The notes beneath the pieces are model-generated. The model made no database searches and was not told the DNA's origin. It saw only the letters and a program-made list of their open reading frames with translations. Of a DNA stretch of 64,000 nucleotides, positions 8,184-15,582 are shown piece after piece (position 1 is the first letter of the stretch; every line of letters starts with the position of its first letter). The stretch covers positions 4,371,501-4,435,500 of the forward strand of contig NZ_JACHBR010000001.1 of the NCBI RefSeq assembly GCF_014200435.1, read 5' to 3'. Source of the stretch: Sphaerisporangium krabiense. GTDB taxonomy: Bacteria > Actinomycetota > Actinomycetes > Streptosporangiales > Streptosporangiaceae. A program made the translations under genes and the position numbers.

Positions 8184-8888
8184 CTACCGTTTCGTAAGGC
8201 TCTTTCTCCCGCGGCGGGTCGTCAGGCGGATGAGGAGGGCGCCGAGGAGCAGGCAGGCGCCGGCTGCGGTCAGGGTGAGGGCGAGGTCGGTGCCGGTGAA
8301 GGGGAGGTCGCCGGGCCGTGCGGGGGCGGGGCCGGTGGGCGGGTCTGCGTCGGGGGAGCCGGGGCCGGGCTTGCCCGTGGTGTCGCCGAAGGGACCGGGG
8401 CCCGTTCTGCCGGTGGTGCCGCCGGTGGTGCCGGTGTCGTGGGAGGTGGTGCCGCCTTCGGTGAGCTCGGTGACCTCGTTCCCGGTGATGACGGTGACGC
8501 CGTCGTCGCGTCCGCCGGGCCGGCCGGGCGTTCCCGGGGCGCTCGCCTTCTCGGAGGTGCCGCCTGGTTTCTCGGGAGTGCCGCCCGGCTTCTCAGAAGT
8601 GCTGCCCGGATCCTCAGGGGGGTCTCCGGGGGGCAGGACGCGGACGGTCACTCCCACGGAGCCGGGGTCGGTGCGTCGTGGGGCGGGGGCCGGTTGTGGT
8701 GCCGTGGGGTGGCGGGCGCCGAGGGAGGACGCGGTGGGTGGGGACGTGGACGGCAGGCGGTGCCAGAAGGCGCCGGTGCCGGTGGTGGCCGAGGCGGTCA
8801 TCGTCGCGAAGAAGGTCAGCGCGATCGCGGTCTCGATGCCCAGTAGGACCGGCGTGAAGCGTCTACCCATCATTCCCCCAAATGGCAC
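8184..8888 (-). CDS. LPXTG-type cell-wall-anchored Pro/Gly/Thr-rich protein
   Basis: A 234-residue surface protein. An N-terminal hydrophobic segment (about 13-33) acts as a signal, then a long disordered Pro/Gly/Thr-rich region follows with degenerate SEKPGGTP repeats. The C-terminus is a sorting signal: LPFTG, a hydrophobic stretch (LTAAGACLLLGALLI) and a basic tail (RRGRKSLTKR). Sortase would cleave at T-G and attach the protein to peptidoglycan. No sortase gene is in the window. The first ATG is 8888; ATGs at 8873 and 8870 lie next to a GGGGG run and could be used instead. The function is unknown; it may be a stalk-like spacer or adhesin without a folded domain. Confidence 0.8.
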   Translation of the reverse strand: MPFGGMMGRRFTPVLLGIETAIALTFFATMTASATTGTGAFWHRLPSTSPPTASSLGARHPTAPQPAPAPRRTDPGSVGVTVRVLPPGDPPEDPGSTSEKPGGTPEKPGGTSEKASAPGTPGRPGGRDDGVTVITGNEVTELTEGGTTSHDTGTTGGTTGRTGPGPFGDTTGKPGPGSPDADPPTGPAPARPGDLPFTGTDLALTLTAAGACLLLGALLIRLTTRRGRKSLTKR

Positions 8889-9700
8889 CGGCGACCGGGT
8901 AATTTGCCATTGACCGAATATCTTTGCTCTTTCAGGTTTTACCCCCTTTCGTGGGCGCTCTCACCGTCATGACGGCCTATCTCCCGCCATCTCCGCTCCT
9001 ATTCTCCGGGTGGATTCTCCCGCGCAAGCGGCAGACGAGATCTACGCGATGAGAACAAATGGAAGCCGTTACAGCGGAATTTGACGTGTCATTCCAACGA
9101 TGCGCCGCCGCTCGCCAGGCGCATGGGCGTCCTGCTCGGAGCCCTGTCCGTGGCCAGTGCGCAGTGTCCGCCCGTCCTGGCGGCGTCACGGCCGGTTCCC
9201 GACTTCTCGCCGCGGGTGAGCCCGACCCGCCTGCTGGTCCCCGCCGGCATGACCTCCGTCGCGCAGTGCCGGTCGACCGGAACCGTGAATTTACCAGGCA
9301 TAAGCCGGGCGAGTGCGTTTGCGGCGGCGGAGAAGCGGTGATCACCGCCAATATAACGCGATTCTGTGGGGCCATATGTCCAATTTTGAAAGTCCCATGC
9401 CGTGCTCGTGGGCCTGGCCATGGCCGAGGGCGATACCGAGTCCACGGTGGCGAACGTCGTCGTCACGGCCTTGATCACCCTGATCGGGGTCACGCCGTCG
9501 TTCACGCTCGCCGATCATCGACTACGTGGCCGACACCCTGTAACGCCGGCCGGGGCGGCGCGCTCCCGTGAAGACGCGCGGCGCGTCGACGGTGATGCCT
9601 GCGGAGAAAGGCTCTGTCGGCATCTACCATTCTCGAAAAGGGGAATCCGTCCGCACGCGGCCCGCGTGGCAGAAATCCATCACCGTAAAAGGTATTATTC
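8889..9700. other. gene-poor region, possible decayed small genes
   Basis: About 810 bp with no convincing gene and with more AT-rich patches than the neighbourhood. Two plus-strand fragments look protein-like. One, around 9123-9340, begins with a signal-peptide-like stretch (MGVLLGALSVASA). The other, around 9402-9540, encodes a hydrophobic stretch (VVVTALITLIGVTPSF) and then appears to need a frameshift near 9510 to reach the natural-looking end DYVADTL. I read these as remnants or unannotated small membrane proteins and make no firm call. Confidence 0.35.
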
Positions 9701-10357
9701 ATGTTTTTTCACGTCACACCGGTGCGCCCGGCCGCCGCGCGCGGTGCCCGCGCCGCCCGCCCGCTCCGCGCCGTCGTGCTGAGCCCGCTCGCCGCCGCCC
9801 TCGCCGCCGTGCCCGTCGCGGCGGCCGTGGTCCCCGCGCACGCCTCCGTGCCGCACCCGGCCGAGCCCGCCTACGCGCTGCGCATCGGCATCGACAACGG
9901 CCAGACGAGCGTCCGGCCGGGCGACCGCCTCACCTACACGATCCAGGTCAGCAACACCGGCGCCAAGGACTCGCCCGACCTCGTGCTGAAGCAGGTGGTG
10001 CCTCCGGGGCTGAAGGTGCTCTCCTCCACGCCCGAGGGCAAGATCTCCCGGGACGTGATCGCCTGGCGGCGCGCCGTGCCCGCGGGCAGGACCGACCGGC
10101 TCAGCGTCGCCGTCGAGGTCGGAAGCTTCCCCGCCCAGCTCCGGCGGCTGGCGGCCGTCGTCTGCGCCTCGGTGAAGCACGAGAAACGCCCGATCGTCTG
10201 CGCCACCGACCTCGACCGCCTCCCCTCCGCGGCCCCGCCGTCCGAGCGCGCCTCCGTGGGAGCGGGGCTCTGGTGGGCGCTCGGCGCGGTCCTGGCGGTG
10301 CTCGTCGCGTTCCTCGGGCCGCGGGCACGCCGGGCGCTGCGGCGGGCGCGCCCCTAG
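9701..10357 (+). CDS. membrane-anchored DUF11-domain protein
   Basis: A 218-residue protein with a signal peptide (about 1-49, ending AHASV), one DUF11 beta-sandwich domain (about 57-160; TVRPGDRLTYTI-like strand, VSNTGAKDSPDLVL, PPGLKVLSSTPEGK) and a C-terminal transmembrane helix (about 188-207) followed by a basic tail (RARRALRRARP). DUF11 domains occur in surface and adhesin-like proteins of actinobacteria and archaea. This one is probably exposed outside the membrane. The start at ATG 9701 is supported by AAAAGG 7 bp upstream. It is transcribed toward udgX, but a functional link is not implied. Confidence 0.82.
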   Translation: MFFHVTPVRPAAARGARAARPLRAVVLSPLAAALAAVPVAAAVVPAHASVPHPAEPAYALRIGIDNGQTSVRPGDRLTYTIQVSNTGAKDSPDLVLKQVVPPGLKVLSSTPEGKISRDVIAWRRAVPAGRTDRLSVAVEVGSFPAQLRRLAAVVCASVKHEKRPIVCATDLDRLPSAAPPSERASVGAGLWWALGAVLAVLVAFLGPRARRALRRARP

Positions 10358-10430
10358 GGATGCGCCGGTCGTTCGCGGGTACCCGCCCGCCGGGGCCCGG
10401 CACGCGGGCGCCGGAGGGGAGGACGACGCC

Positions 10431-11105
10431 GTGACCACCGCCGACGGAGAGGGCTACGACGCCTCGCCGTACGTGCCGCAGGGCGCCGACCTGGACGAAC
10501 TGCGCGCCGCCGCCGCGGACTGCCACGGCTGCCCGCTCTACCGCGACGCCACCCAGACCGTCTTCGGCGAGGGCGACCCCTCGGCCCGCGTGCTGCTCGT
10601 CGGCGAGCAGCCGGGCGACCAGGAGGACCGGCAGGGCCACCCGTTCGTCGGACCGGCCGGGCGGGTGCTGGAACGCGCGCTCGGCGAGGCCGGCGTCGAC
10701 CCCGGCGACACCTACGTCACCAACGCCGTCAAGCACTTCAAGTTCGACTTTCGCGGCGGCGGCAAGAAGCGCATCCACAAGCCGCCGAGCCTGCGCGAGA
10801 TGGCGGCCTGCCGGCCGTGGCTGGCCGCCGAGATGCGCCTCGTCCGGCCCGAGGTGGTCGTCGCGCTCGGCGCCACCGCGGGGAAGACGCTGCTCGGCCC
10901 CGCCTTCCGGGTCAGCGACCGGCGCGGCGTGCCGGAGCCCTTCCCCGGCGAGAAGCCGGAACTGTGGCGGCAGGTCATGGGGGAGGGCCGCGCCTGCCTG
11001 GTCGCGACCATCCACCCCTCGGCGGTGCTGCGCGCCGACGACCGCGAGGCGATGTACGCGGGCCTGGTGTCCGACCTGCGCCGCGTCTCGGACGCCCTGC
11101 GCTGA
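10431..11105 (+). CDS. udgX: UdgX-family uracil-DNA glycosylase
   Basis: A 224-residue family of uracil-DNA glycosylases known to crosslink covalently to the abasic site. Visible motifs are the N-terminal Cys-rich iron-sulfur region (ADCHGCPLY), motif A GEQPGDQEDRQGHPFVGPAG, KHFKF, the UdgX-specific loop KKRIHK whose His forms the covalent bond in the Mycobacterium enzyme, and motif B HPSAVLRA. The GTG start at 10431 follows GGAGGGGAGG. It acts in DNA repair on uracil. It lies about 210 bp upstream of the ChlI/ChlD/CHAT operon on the same strand, with a likely separate promoter between them. Confidence 0.93.
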   Translation: MTTADGEGYDASPYVPQGADLDELRAAAADCHGCPLYRDATQTVFGEGDPSARVLLVGEQPGDQEDRQGHPFVGPAGRVLERALGEAGVDPGDTYVTNAVKHFKFDFRGGGKKRIHKPPSLREMAACRPWLAAEMRLVRPEVVVALGATAGKTLLGPAFRVSDRRGVPEPFPGEKPELWRQVMGEGRACLVATIHPSAVLRADDREAMYAGLVSDLRRVSDALR

Positions 11106-11315
11106 GCCCCGAGCCGAATCCCTGAGCCGAGTCCCCGCGCTGAGCCTTTCCCCGCGCGGGCGGGTATCCGGCTGTCTACGCTAGGTCAGGGACGATCCCG
11201 CGCGATCCCGTGCACACTTTGCGTGTCGGGCCCTCGCGGGGACCGAGGGGACGGCCGCCCGGCCCACCCCCGGAACGTCCCTCGGGGGACGACCGGTCAC
11301 GGTGAAGGAGGGGTC

Positions 11316-12329
11316 TTGGGCGAAGGGGCGGCATCGGCCGGGGAGCCGGCCACGGCCGGCGGATCGGATCCGGGACGGGAGGAGGGCGCGGCCGAGGCGT
11401 TCCCCATCCTCCCCTACAGCTACGTCGTCGGGCAGGACGCGCTGTGCCGGGCCCTGGAGATCGCCTACGTCGTGCCCGCCGTGGGCGGCGTCCTGGTCAG
11501 CGGCGAACGCGGCACCGCCAAGTCCACCACCGTGCGCGCCTTCGCCCGCATGATGTACGGCGAGCTGCCGGTCACGCTCCCGATGAACGTCACCGACGAC
11601 CGCGTCATCGGCGGCTGGCGCATCGACGCGCTGATGGCGGGCAGGACCGAGCCGCAGCCCGGCCTGCTCGAACACGCCGGCCGTCAGGGCATGCTCTACA
11701 TCGACGAGGTCAACCTCCTGGACGACCACATCGTCAACCTCATCCTCGACGTCGTGTCCACCGGCCTGCTCGTCGTCCAGCGCGAGGGCCTGGACCGCCC
11801 CGAGATCCCGCTGTCGTTCACGCTCGTCGGCACCATGAACCCCGAGGAGGGCACGCTGCGGCCCCAGCTCCTCGACCGCTTCGGCCTGCTGGTGCCGGTG
11901 GCCGCGGAGCCCGACCCGATCGTGCGGCGCGAGATCCTGCGCACCGTGCTGCGCTTCGACGAGGAGCGCGCCCGGCCGTCCTCCGACTGGCTCGACCAGG
12001 GCGCCGCGCTGGACCGCGAGCGCCGTGCGACGATCGCCGCCGCGCGCGAGGCCGTCCACGACATCCGGCTCGACGACGACACCGTGTCGCTGTGCGCCCA
12101 CGTCGCCGCCGAGTTCCACGTCGCCGGCCACCGGGGCGAGATCGTCATGGCCCACGCGGCCCGCGCCGTCGCCGCGCTGCAGGGCCGCACCACCCTCGTT
12201 CCCGGCGACGTCCGCGCCGTGGCCCCGCAGGCCCTCATCCACCGCCGTCGCGAGGCCGCCTACGGCGACGGCCTGGACTGGACCGACAAGGACCAGGACC
12301 GCCTGGACAAGGTCATCGACGAGGCGTGA
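11316..12329 (+). CDS. AAA+ ATPase of the magnesium-chelatase subunit I/MoxR type
   Basis: A 337-residue AAA+ ATPase most like the chelatase I subunit. It has Walker A GERGTAKST (63-71), the IGGWRID loop (98-104, matching the IGG insert of ChlI), Walker B MLYIDEVNLL (126-135), sensor 1 LVGTMNPEEG (170-179) and an arginine-finger LLDRF (185-189). The TTG start at 11316 is preferred because GAAGGAGG lies just upstream; an in-frame GTG at 11223 would add a low-complexity segment. It overlaps the next gene (TGATG) and forms the motor half of an I/D pair. No H (CobN/BchH) chelatase subunit is nearby, and the operon continues with a CHAT protease. It probably remodels a protein complex rather than inserting a metal. 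Confidence 0.85.
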   Translation: MGEGAASAGEPATAGGSDPGREEGAAEAFPILPYSYVVGQDALCRALEIAYVVPAVGGVLVSGERGTAKSTTVRAFARMMYGELPVTLPMNVTDDRVIGGWRIDALMAGRTEPQPGLLEHAGRQGMLYIDEVNLLDDHIVNLILDVVSTGLLVVQREGLDRPEIPLSFTLVGTMNPEEGTLRPQLLDRFGLLVPVAAEPDPIVRREILRTVLRFDEERARPSSDWLDQGAALDRERRATIAAAREAVHDIRLDDDTVSLCAHVAAEFHVAGHRGEIVMAHAARAVAALQGRTTLVPGDVRAVAPQALIHRRREAAYGDGLDWTDKDQDRLDKVIDEA

Positions 12330-14197
12330 TGCCCGACCACGGCACCGACCCGCTCCCCGGCTCCCCGCCCCCGGGCGTACGGGAGCGGGTCGCGACGGGC
12401 CTGGCCTGCGCCGCGGTCGAGCCGAGCCTGGCCGGGATCCTGCTGTTCGACCTCGACGCCGACGTGATCCTTCCCGTCGTGCGCTGGTTCGCCGGCCTCG
12501 CCGAGGTCTCGCCGGCGCCGGTCATGCTGGGCGCGACGGCCACCGACGACGACCTGTGGGTGCGCGTCCGCCCGTACCCCGGCGAGGCGGGCGGGTTCCG
12601 CCTGGAACGCGGACCGCTGGTGGGGGAGGGGCGCGCTCCGCGCGTGGTGGTGGTGCCCGACCTCGCGCGCCTGGGCGCCGCCGGGGCCCGCGCGGCGCTC
12701 GCCTCCATCGGCGCGGACGTGACGCACCTGGAGCACACCGGCGTCCAGGCCCGGTGGCGCCCCCGGGACCACTGGATCGCCTGCTGCCGCCGCGACGAGG
12801 TCGGCCGGGTCTCCCCCCACCTGCTGGACCGCTTCGCGCTGCGCCTCGACGCCGCCGGGCTGAAGCGGACGGCCGGGCGGGACGTGCTGGACGAGCCCGA
12901 CCCCCGATGGCGGCGGGCCGTGCGCGCGGGGCGGGTGCCCGGCACCTCGCGGGACGCCGTCGAGGCCGTCGTGGCGGCGCTGTCGCCGGCCGGGCCGCGC
13001 CGGGACCTCGCGCTCGGGCGCGTCGCGCGGGCGCTGGCCGCGCTGCGGGACGACTCCGTCGTCGAGCGCGAGCACGTCGAGCAGGCCGCGCGCCTGACCG
13101 GCGTCTTCGCGGCGGCGCGGCAGGACGGCCCGCGCGACCCCGCGCAGCCCTCCCCGTCCCCGGCGGCGGGTGCGCAGCCCGACGGCGGGCAGGAGCAGGG
13201 CCCGCGCCCGGTCGAGGTGCCCGCGGGCGAGGCCACGCCGCTGCCGTCCGGGCCGCTGCCCGCTGTCGAGACGCCGCGCGAGCCGTACCCCGAGGACCAC
13301 GCCGACCCCGACCACGACGCCTACCCTTTGCGGCTGCCCCCCTACCGCCGCGCCGGCGGCGGCCCGGCGCGCGGCCACCCCATCGGCACCCGGCCCGCGC
13401 GCGACCTCAGGGACATCGCGGTCGCGGCGACGCTGCTGGAGGCCGCGAAGTTCCAGGCCGTCCGCCGCGAGGAGCGCGACGGGCCGTGCCGGGACGGCGA
13501 CCGGCTGCTCGTCGAGCCCGTGGACCTGCGCGGCCACCGCAGGGCTCCGCGCCCGGGAAGCCTGCTCCTGCTGCTGCTCGACCACACCTGCCACCGGGGC
13601 TGGGACTGGTACGAGCCGCTCGCGCCGTATCTGCGCTGGGCGTACGCGGCCCGCGCGCCGGTCGCCGTGGTCGAGGTGGGCGCGGCGGACGCGCCCGACG
13701 AGCTGCGCGCCGAGATGTTCGCCGCGCGCGGCGTGCTCGACCCCCGGGTGGCCACGGCCATGGAACGCCCGCCCGGGCGCGCCACGCCGCTCGCGCACGG
13801 CCTGACGCTGGCCGGGCGCGCCCTGCGGCACGGCACCCGGCAGGGCGACGCGGCGATCGTGGACGCGCTGCTGGTCGTCGTCACCGACGGGCGCGCCAAC
13901 GTGCCCCTCGCCGCGGGCCTGGCCGGGCGCATGCCCGAGCGGGTGGCGGCGGAAGGCGTGCAGGACGCCGTCGAGGCGGCGCGCCGCATCAGCGCCCTGC
14001 GCCGGGTGCGCAGCGTCGTGATCGACCCCGGCCCCCGCCCCGGGGCCCACCTCACCGCGGCCCTCGCCGCCGCTCTCGGCGGCACGCTGATCCCCGGCGT
14101 CCCCGCCGACCCGCCCGGGACGGCCTCCGGCGGCGGGCCGGGATCGGCCGCCGCGGACGGTGATCCGCGATCGGCGGTCCGGGGGGAGGACGGATGA
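12329..14197 (+). CDS. ChlD-like protein: inactive AAA+, acidic/proline linker and vWA domain
   Basis: A 622-residue partner of the ATPase with the three-part layout of the chelatase D subunit. Residues 1-250 are a degenerate AAA+ domain without Walker A, but with a Walker-B-like VVVVPDLARL (106-115) and LLDRF (165-169). Residues 265-345 are a Pro/acidic linker. Residues 405-590 are a von Willebrand A domain. Its metal-site (MIDAS) motif is altered: DxSxS reads D418-H-T420-C-H422, while T486 and T519-D-G are kept. The gene starts at ATG 12329 inside the ATPase stop and ends in ATGA shared with the CHAT gene. It probably docks on the ATPase ring and binds partners through the vWA domain. Confidence 0.83.
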   Translation: MPDHGTDPLPGSPPPGVRERVATGLACAAVEPSLAGILLFDLDADVILPVVRWFAGLAEVSPAPVMLGATATDDDLWVRVRPYPGEAGGFRLERGPLVGEGRAPRVVVVPDLARLGAAGARAALASIGADVTHLEHTGVQARWRPRDHWIACCRRDEVGRVSPHLLDRFALRLDAAGLKRTAGRDVLDEPDPRWRRAVRAGRVPGTSRDAVEAVVAALSPAGPRRDLALGRVARALAALRDDSVVEREHVEQAARLTGVFAAARQDGPRDPAQPSPSPAAGAQPDGGQEQGPRPVEVPAGEATPLPSGPLPAVETPREPYPEDHADPDHDAYPLRLPPYRRAGGGPARGHPIGTRPARDLRDIAVAATLLEAAKFQAVRREERDGPCRDGDRLLVEPVDLRGHRRAPRPGSLLLLLLDHTCHRGWDWYEPLAPYLRWAYAARAPVAVVEVGAADAPDELRAEMFAARGVLDPRVATAMERPPGRATPLAHGLTLAGRALRHGTRQGDAAIVDALLVVVTDGRANVPLAAGLAGRMPERVAAEGVQDAVEAARRISALRRVRSVVIDPGPRPGAHLTAALAAALGGTLIPGVPADPPGTASGGGPGSAAADGDPRSAVRGEDG

Positions 14198-15582
14198 CGG
14201 CCGAGGGACGCCGCAGGTTCTTCGGGGCCGTCTTCGGCTCGTCACGACGCACGAGCGCCGGCCCGGCGGCCCCCGCGCCCGCCGCGCCGACCCCTCCTCC
14301 CGGCCCGCCGGCGCCGTCGCCCGCCCCCCATCCCGTCCCCCCGGCGGGCTCCGGACCGGAGACCGCCGGGACGCTCCCGCGGACCCGGGGCGCGGAGGCC
14401 GGGGACGCGGGGGAGGCGCGGGCGCGGGTGGTCGCGGACGCGGGGGACCCGATGGTGTTCGACGTCATCGAGGCCGACCTCGGCGCGGGGCTGCCGGAGG
14501 GCATGGCCCTGCTCACGGTCGTCCCGGTCCCCCAGGAGGGCGGCGCGCCCGGCTTCCGGCTGCGCGGCGTCTGCTGCTGCGGCGAGGCCGCCGAGTTCGC
14601 CGAGGTCTACGGGCGCCCGCGGCTGGACCTCGGCGAGCTGGCCTCCGAGGGGGGCGAGCTGCCCGCCGACGTGCTGAGCTTCATGCAGATCTGGTCGCGG
14701 CCGAAGGCCGAGCTGACCCGCTGGCTGGACCGCCGCATCTGCGCGCACGGCGAGCGGCTCCAGCTCGTGATCTGGGACGACACCGGCTACCGCATCCCGT
14801 GGGAGCTGTTCTGGCTCGACTACGACGGCGGCAGGTCGGAGGGGTGGCTCGGCGGCGTCGTCACGCTGACCCGGTGGCTGTCCATCCGCACCCCCTGGCC
14901 GGAGACGGTCCGCGACTACCGCTCCGCGCACACCTGCACCGGCCCGGTGGCCGCGTACGTCGAGCCCCGGATGCCCCAGGACCACGCCCTGCTCACCTCC
15001 TACCACGTGGAGCGGAGCGCCGACATGCCCGCCCTGGCCAAGGCGTTGCGCGCGCACGGGACCGCGCTCGCCTTGATCTACGTGGCCTGTCACGGCCGGT
15101 TCGGCGACCAGGTGACCGAGTCCGCCCTCGGCGGTCTGCCGCTGAAGCACGCCGACACGATGAAGTTCCTGCGGCTGCGGTCGGCGGCGACGCTGGTGTT
15201 CCTGAACGCCTGCCAGTCGGGCGCGCTCGGGTACGACACCGACCGGTTCAACGACCGGGTGCTGCGCGGGTTCGCGGAGGTGTTCCTGCGCTCGGGCGCG
15301 GCGGGCGTGCTCGCCACCAGCGGGAACGTCGGCGACCGCGAGGCGTGGAAGATGGCGCGTGAGCTGTTCCGGTACATGCGCGAGCACCCGGGCCGCCCGG
15401 TGGCGGAGGCGCTGCGCGAGCTGCGGGCCCGCGCCGCGACGCTGTCCCCCGCCGACCTGGCCGGCGTGTCGGGGAGGGCGGCCGATGAGGAGCTTATTCC
15501 GCTTTTGTATAGGTTCATGTACGTCTATTACGGGAGCCCGCGCACGCTGGTGACCCCGGACGCGGCCTTGGGGGCGTCATGA
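14194..15582 (+). CDS. CHAT-domain cysteine protease (caspase-like)
   Basis: A 462-residue protein. An N-terminal disordered Pro/Ala-rich region (about 15-75) precedes a middle domain (85-240) and a C-terminal CHAT caspase-fold domain. The catalytic dyad is in place: His300 in YVACHGRFGD and Cys340 in FLNACQSGALG. CHAT proteases are clan CD peptidases related to caspases and separase, used as death effectors in bacterial conflict systems, for example the gasdermin- and Csx30-cleaving types. The gene overlaps both neighbours by ATGA, so the four operon proteins should be made in step. No separate substrate such as a gasdermin is visible in the window, so the target is unknown. Confidence 0.88.
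   Translation: MTAEGRRRFFGAVFGSSRRTSAGPAAPAPAAPTPPPGPPAPSPAPHPVPPAGSGPETAGTLPRTRGAEAGDAGEARARVVADAGDPMVFDVIEADLGAGLPEGMALLTVVPVPQEGGAPGFRLRGVCCCGEAAEFAEVYGRPRLDLGELASEGGELPADVLSFMQIWSRPKAELTRWLDRRICAHGERLQLVIWDDTGYRIPWELFWLDYDGGRSEGWLGGVVTLTRWLSIRTPWPETVRDYRSAHTCTGPVAAYVEPRMPQDHALLTSYHVERSADMPALAKALRAHGTALALIYVACHGRFGDQVTESALGGLPLKHADTMKFLRLRSAATLVFLNACQSGALGYDTDRFNDRVLRGFAEVFLRSGAAGVLATSGNVGDREAWKMARELFRYMREHPGRPVAEALRELRARAATLSPADLAGVSGRAADEELIPLLYRFMYVYYGSPRTLVTPDAALGAS

Noticed and set aside
9059-9571. Plus-strand frame of 170 codons
   Set aside because: Composition and codon bias are poor and it runs through the AT-rich patches. Only short parts in other frames look protein-like.
11316-14197. 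Magnesium or cobalt chelatase for tetrapyrrole synthesis
   Set aside because: The I- and D-type subunits are present but there is no H/CobN subunit or any tetrapyrrole gene nearby, and the genes are fused by overlaps to a CHAT protease and TPR protein.
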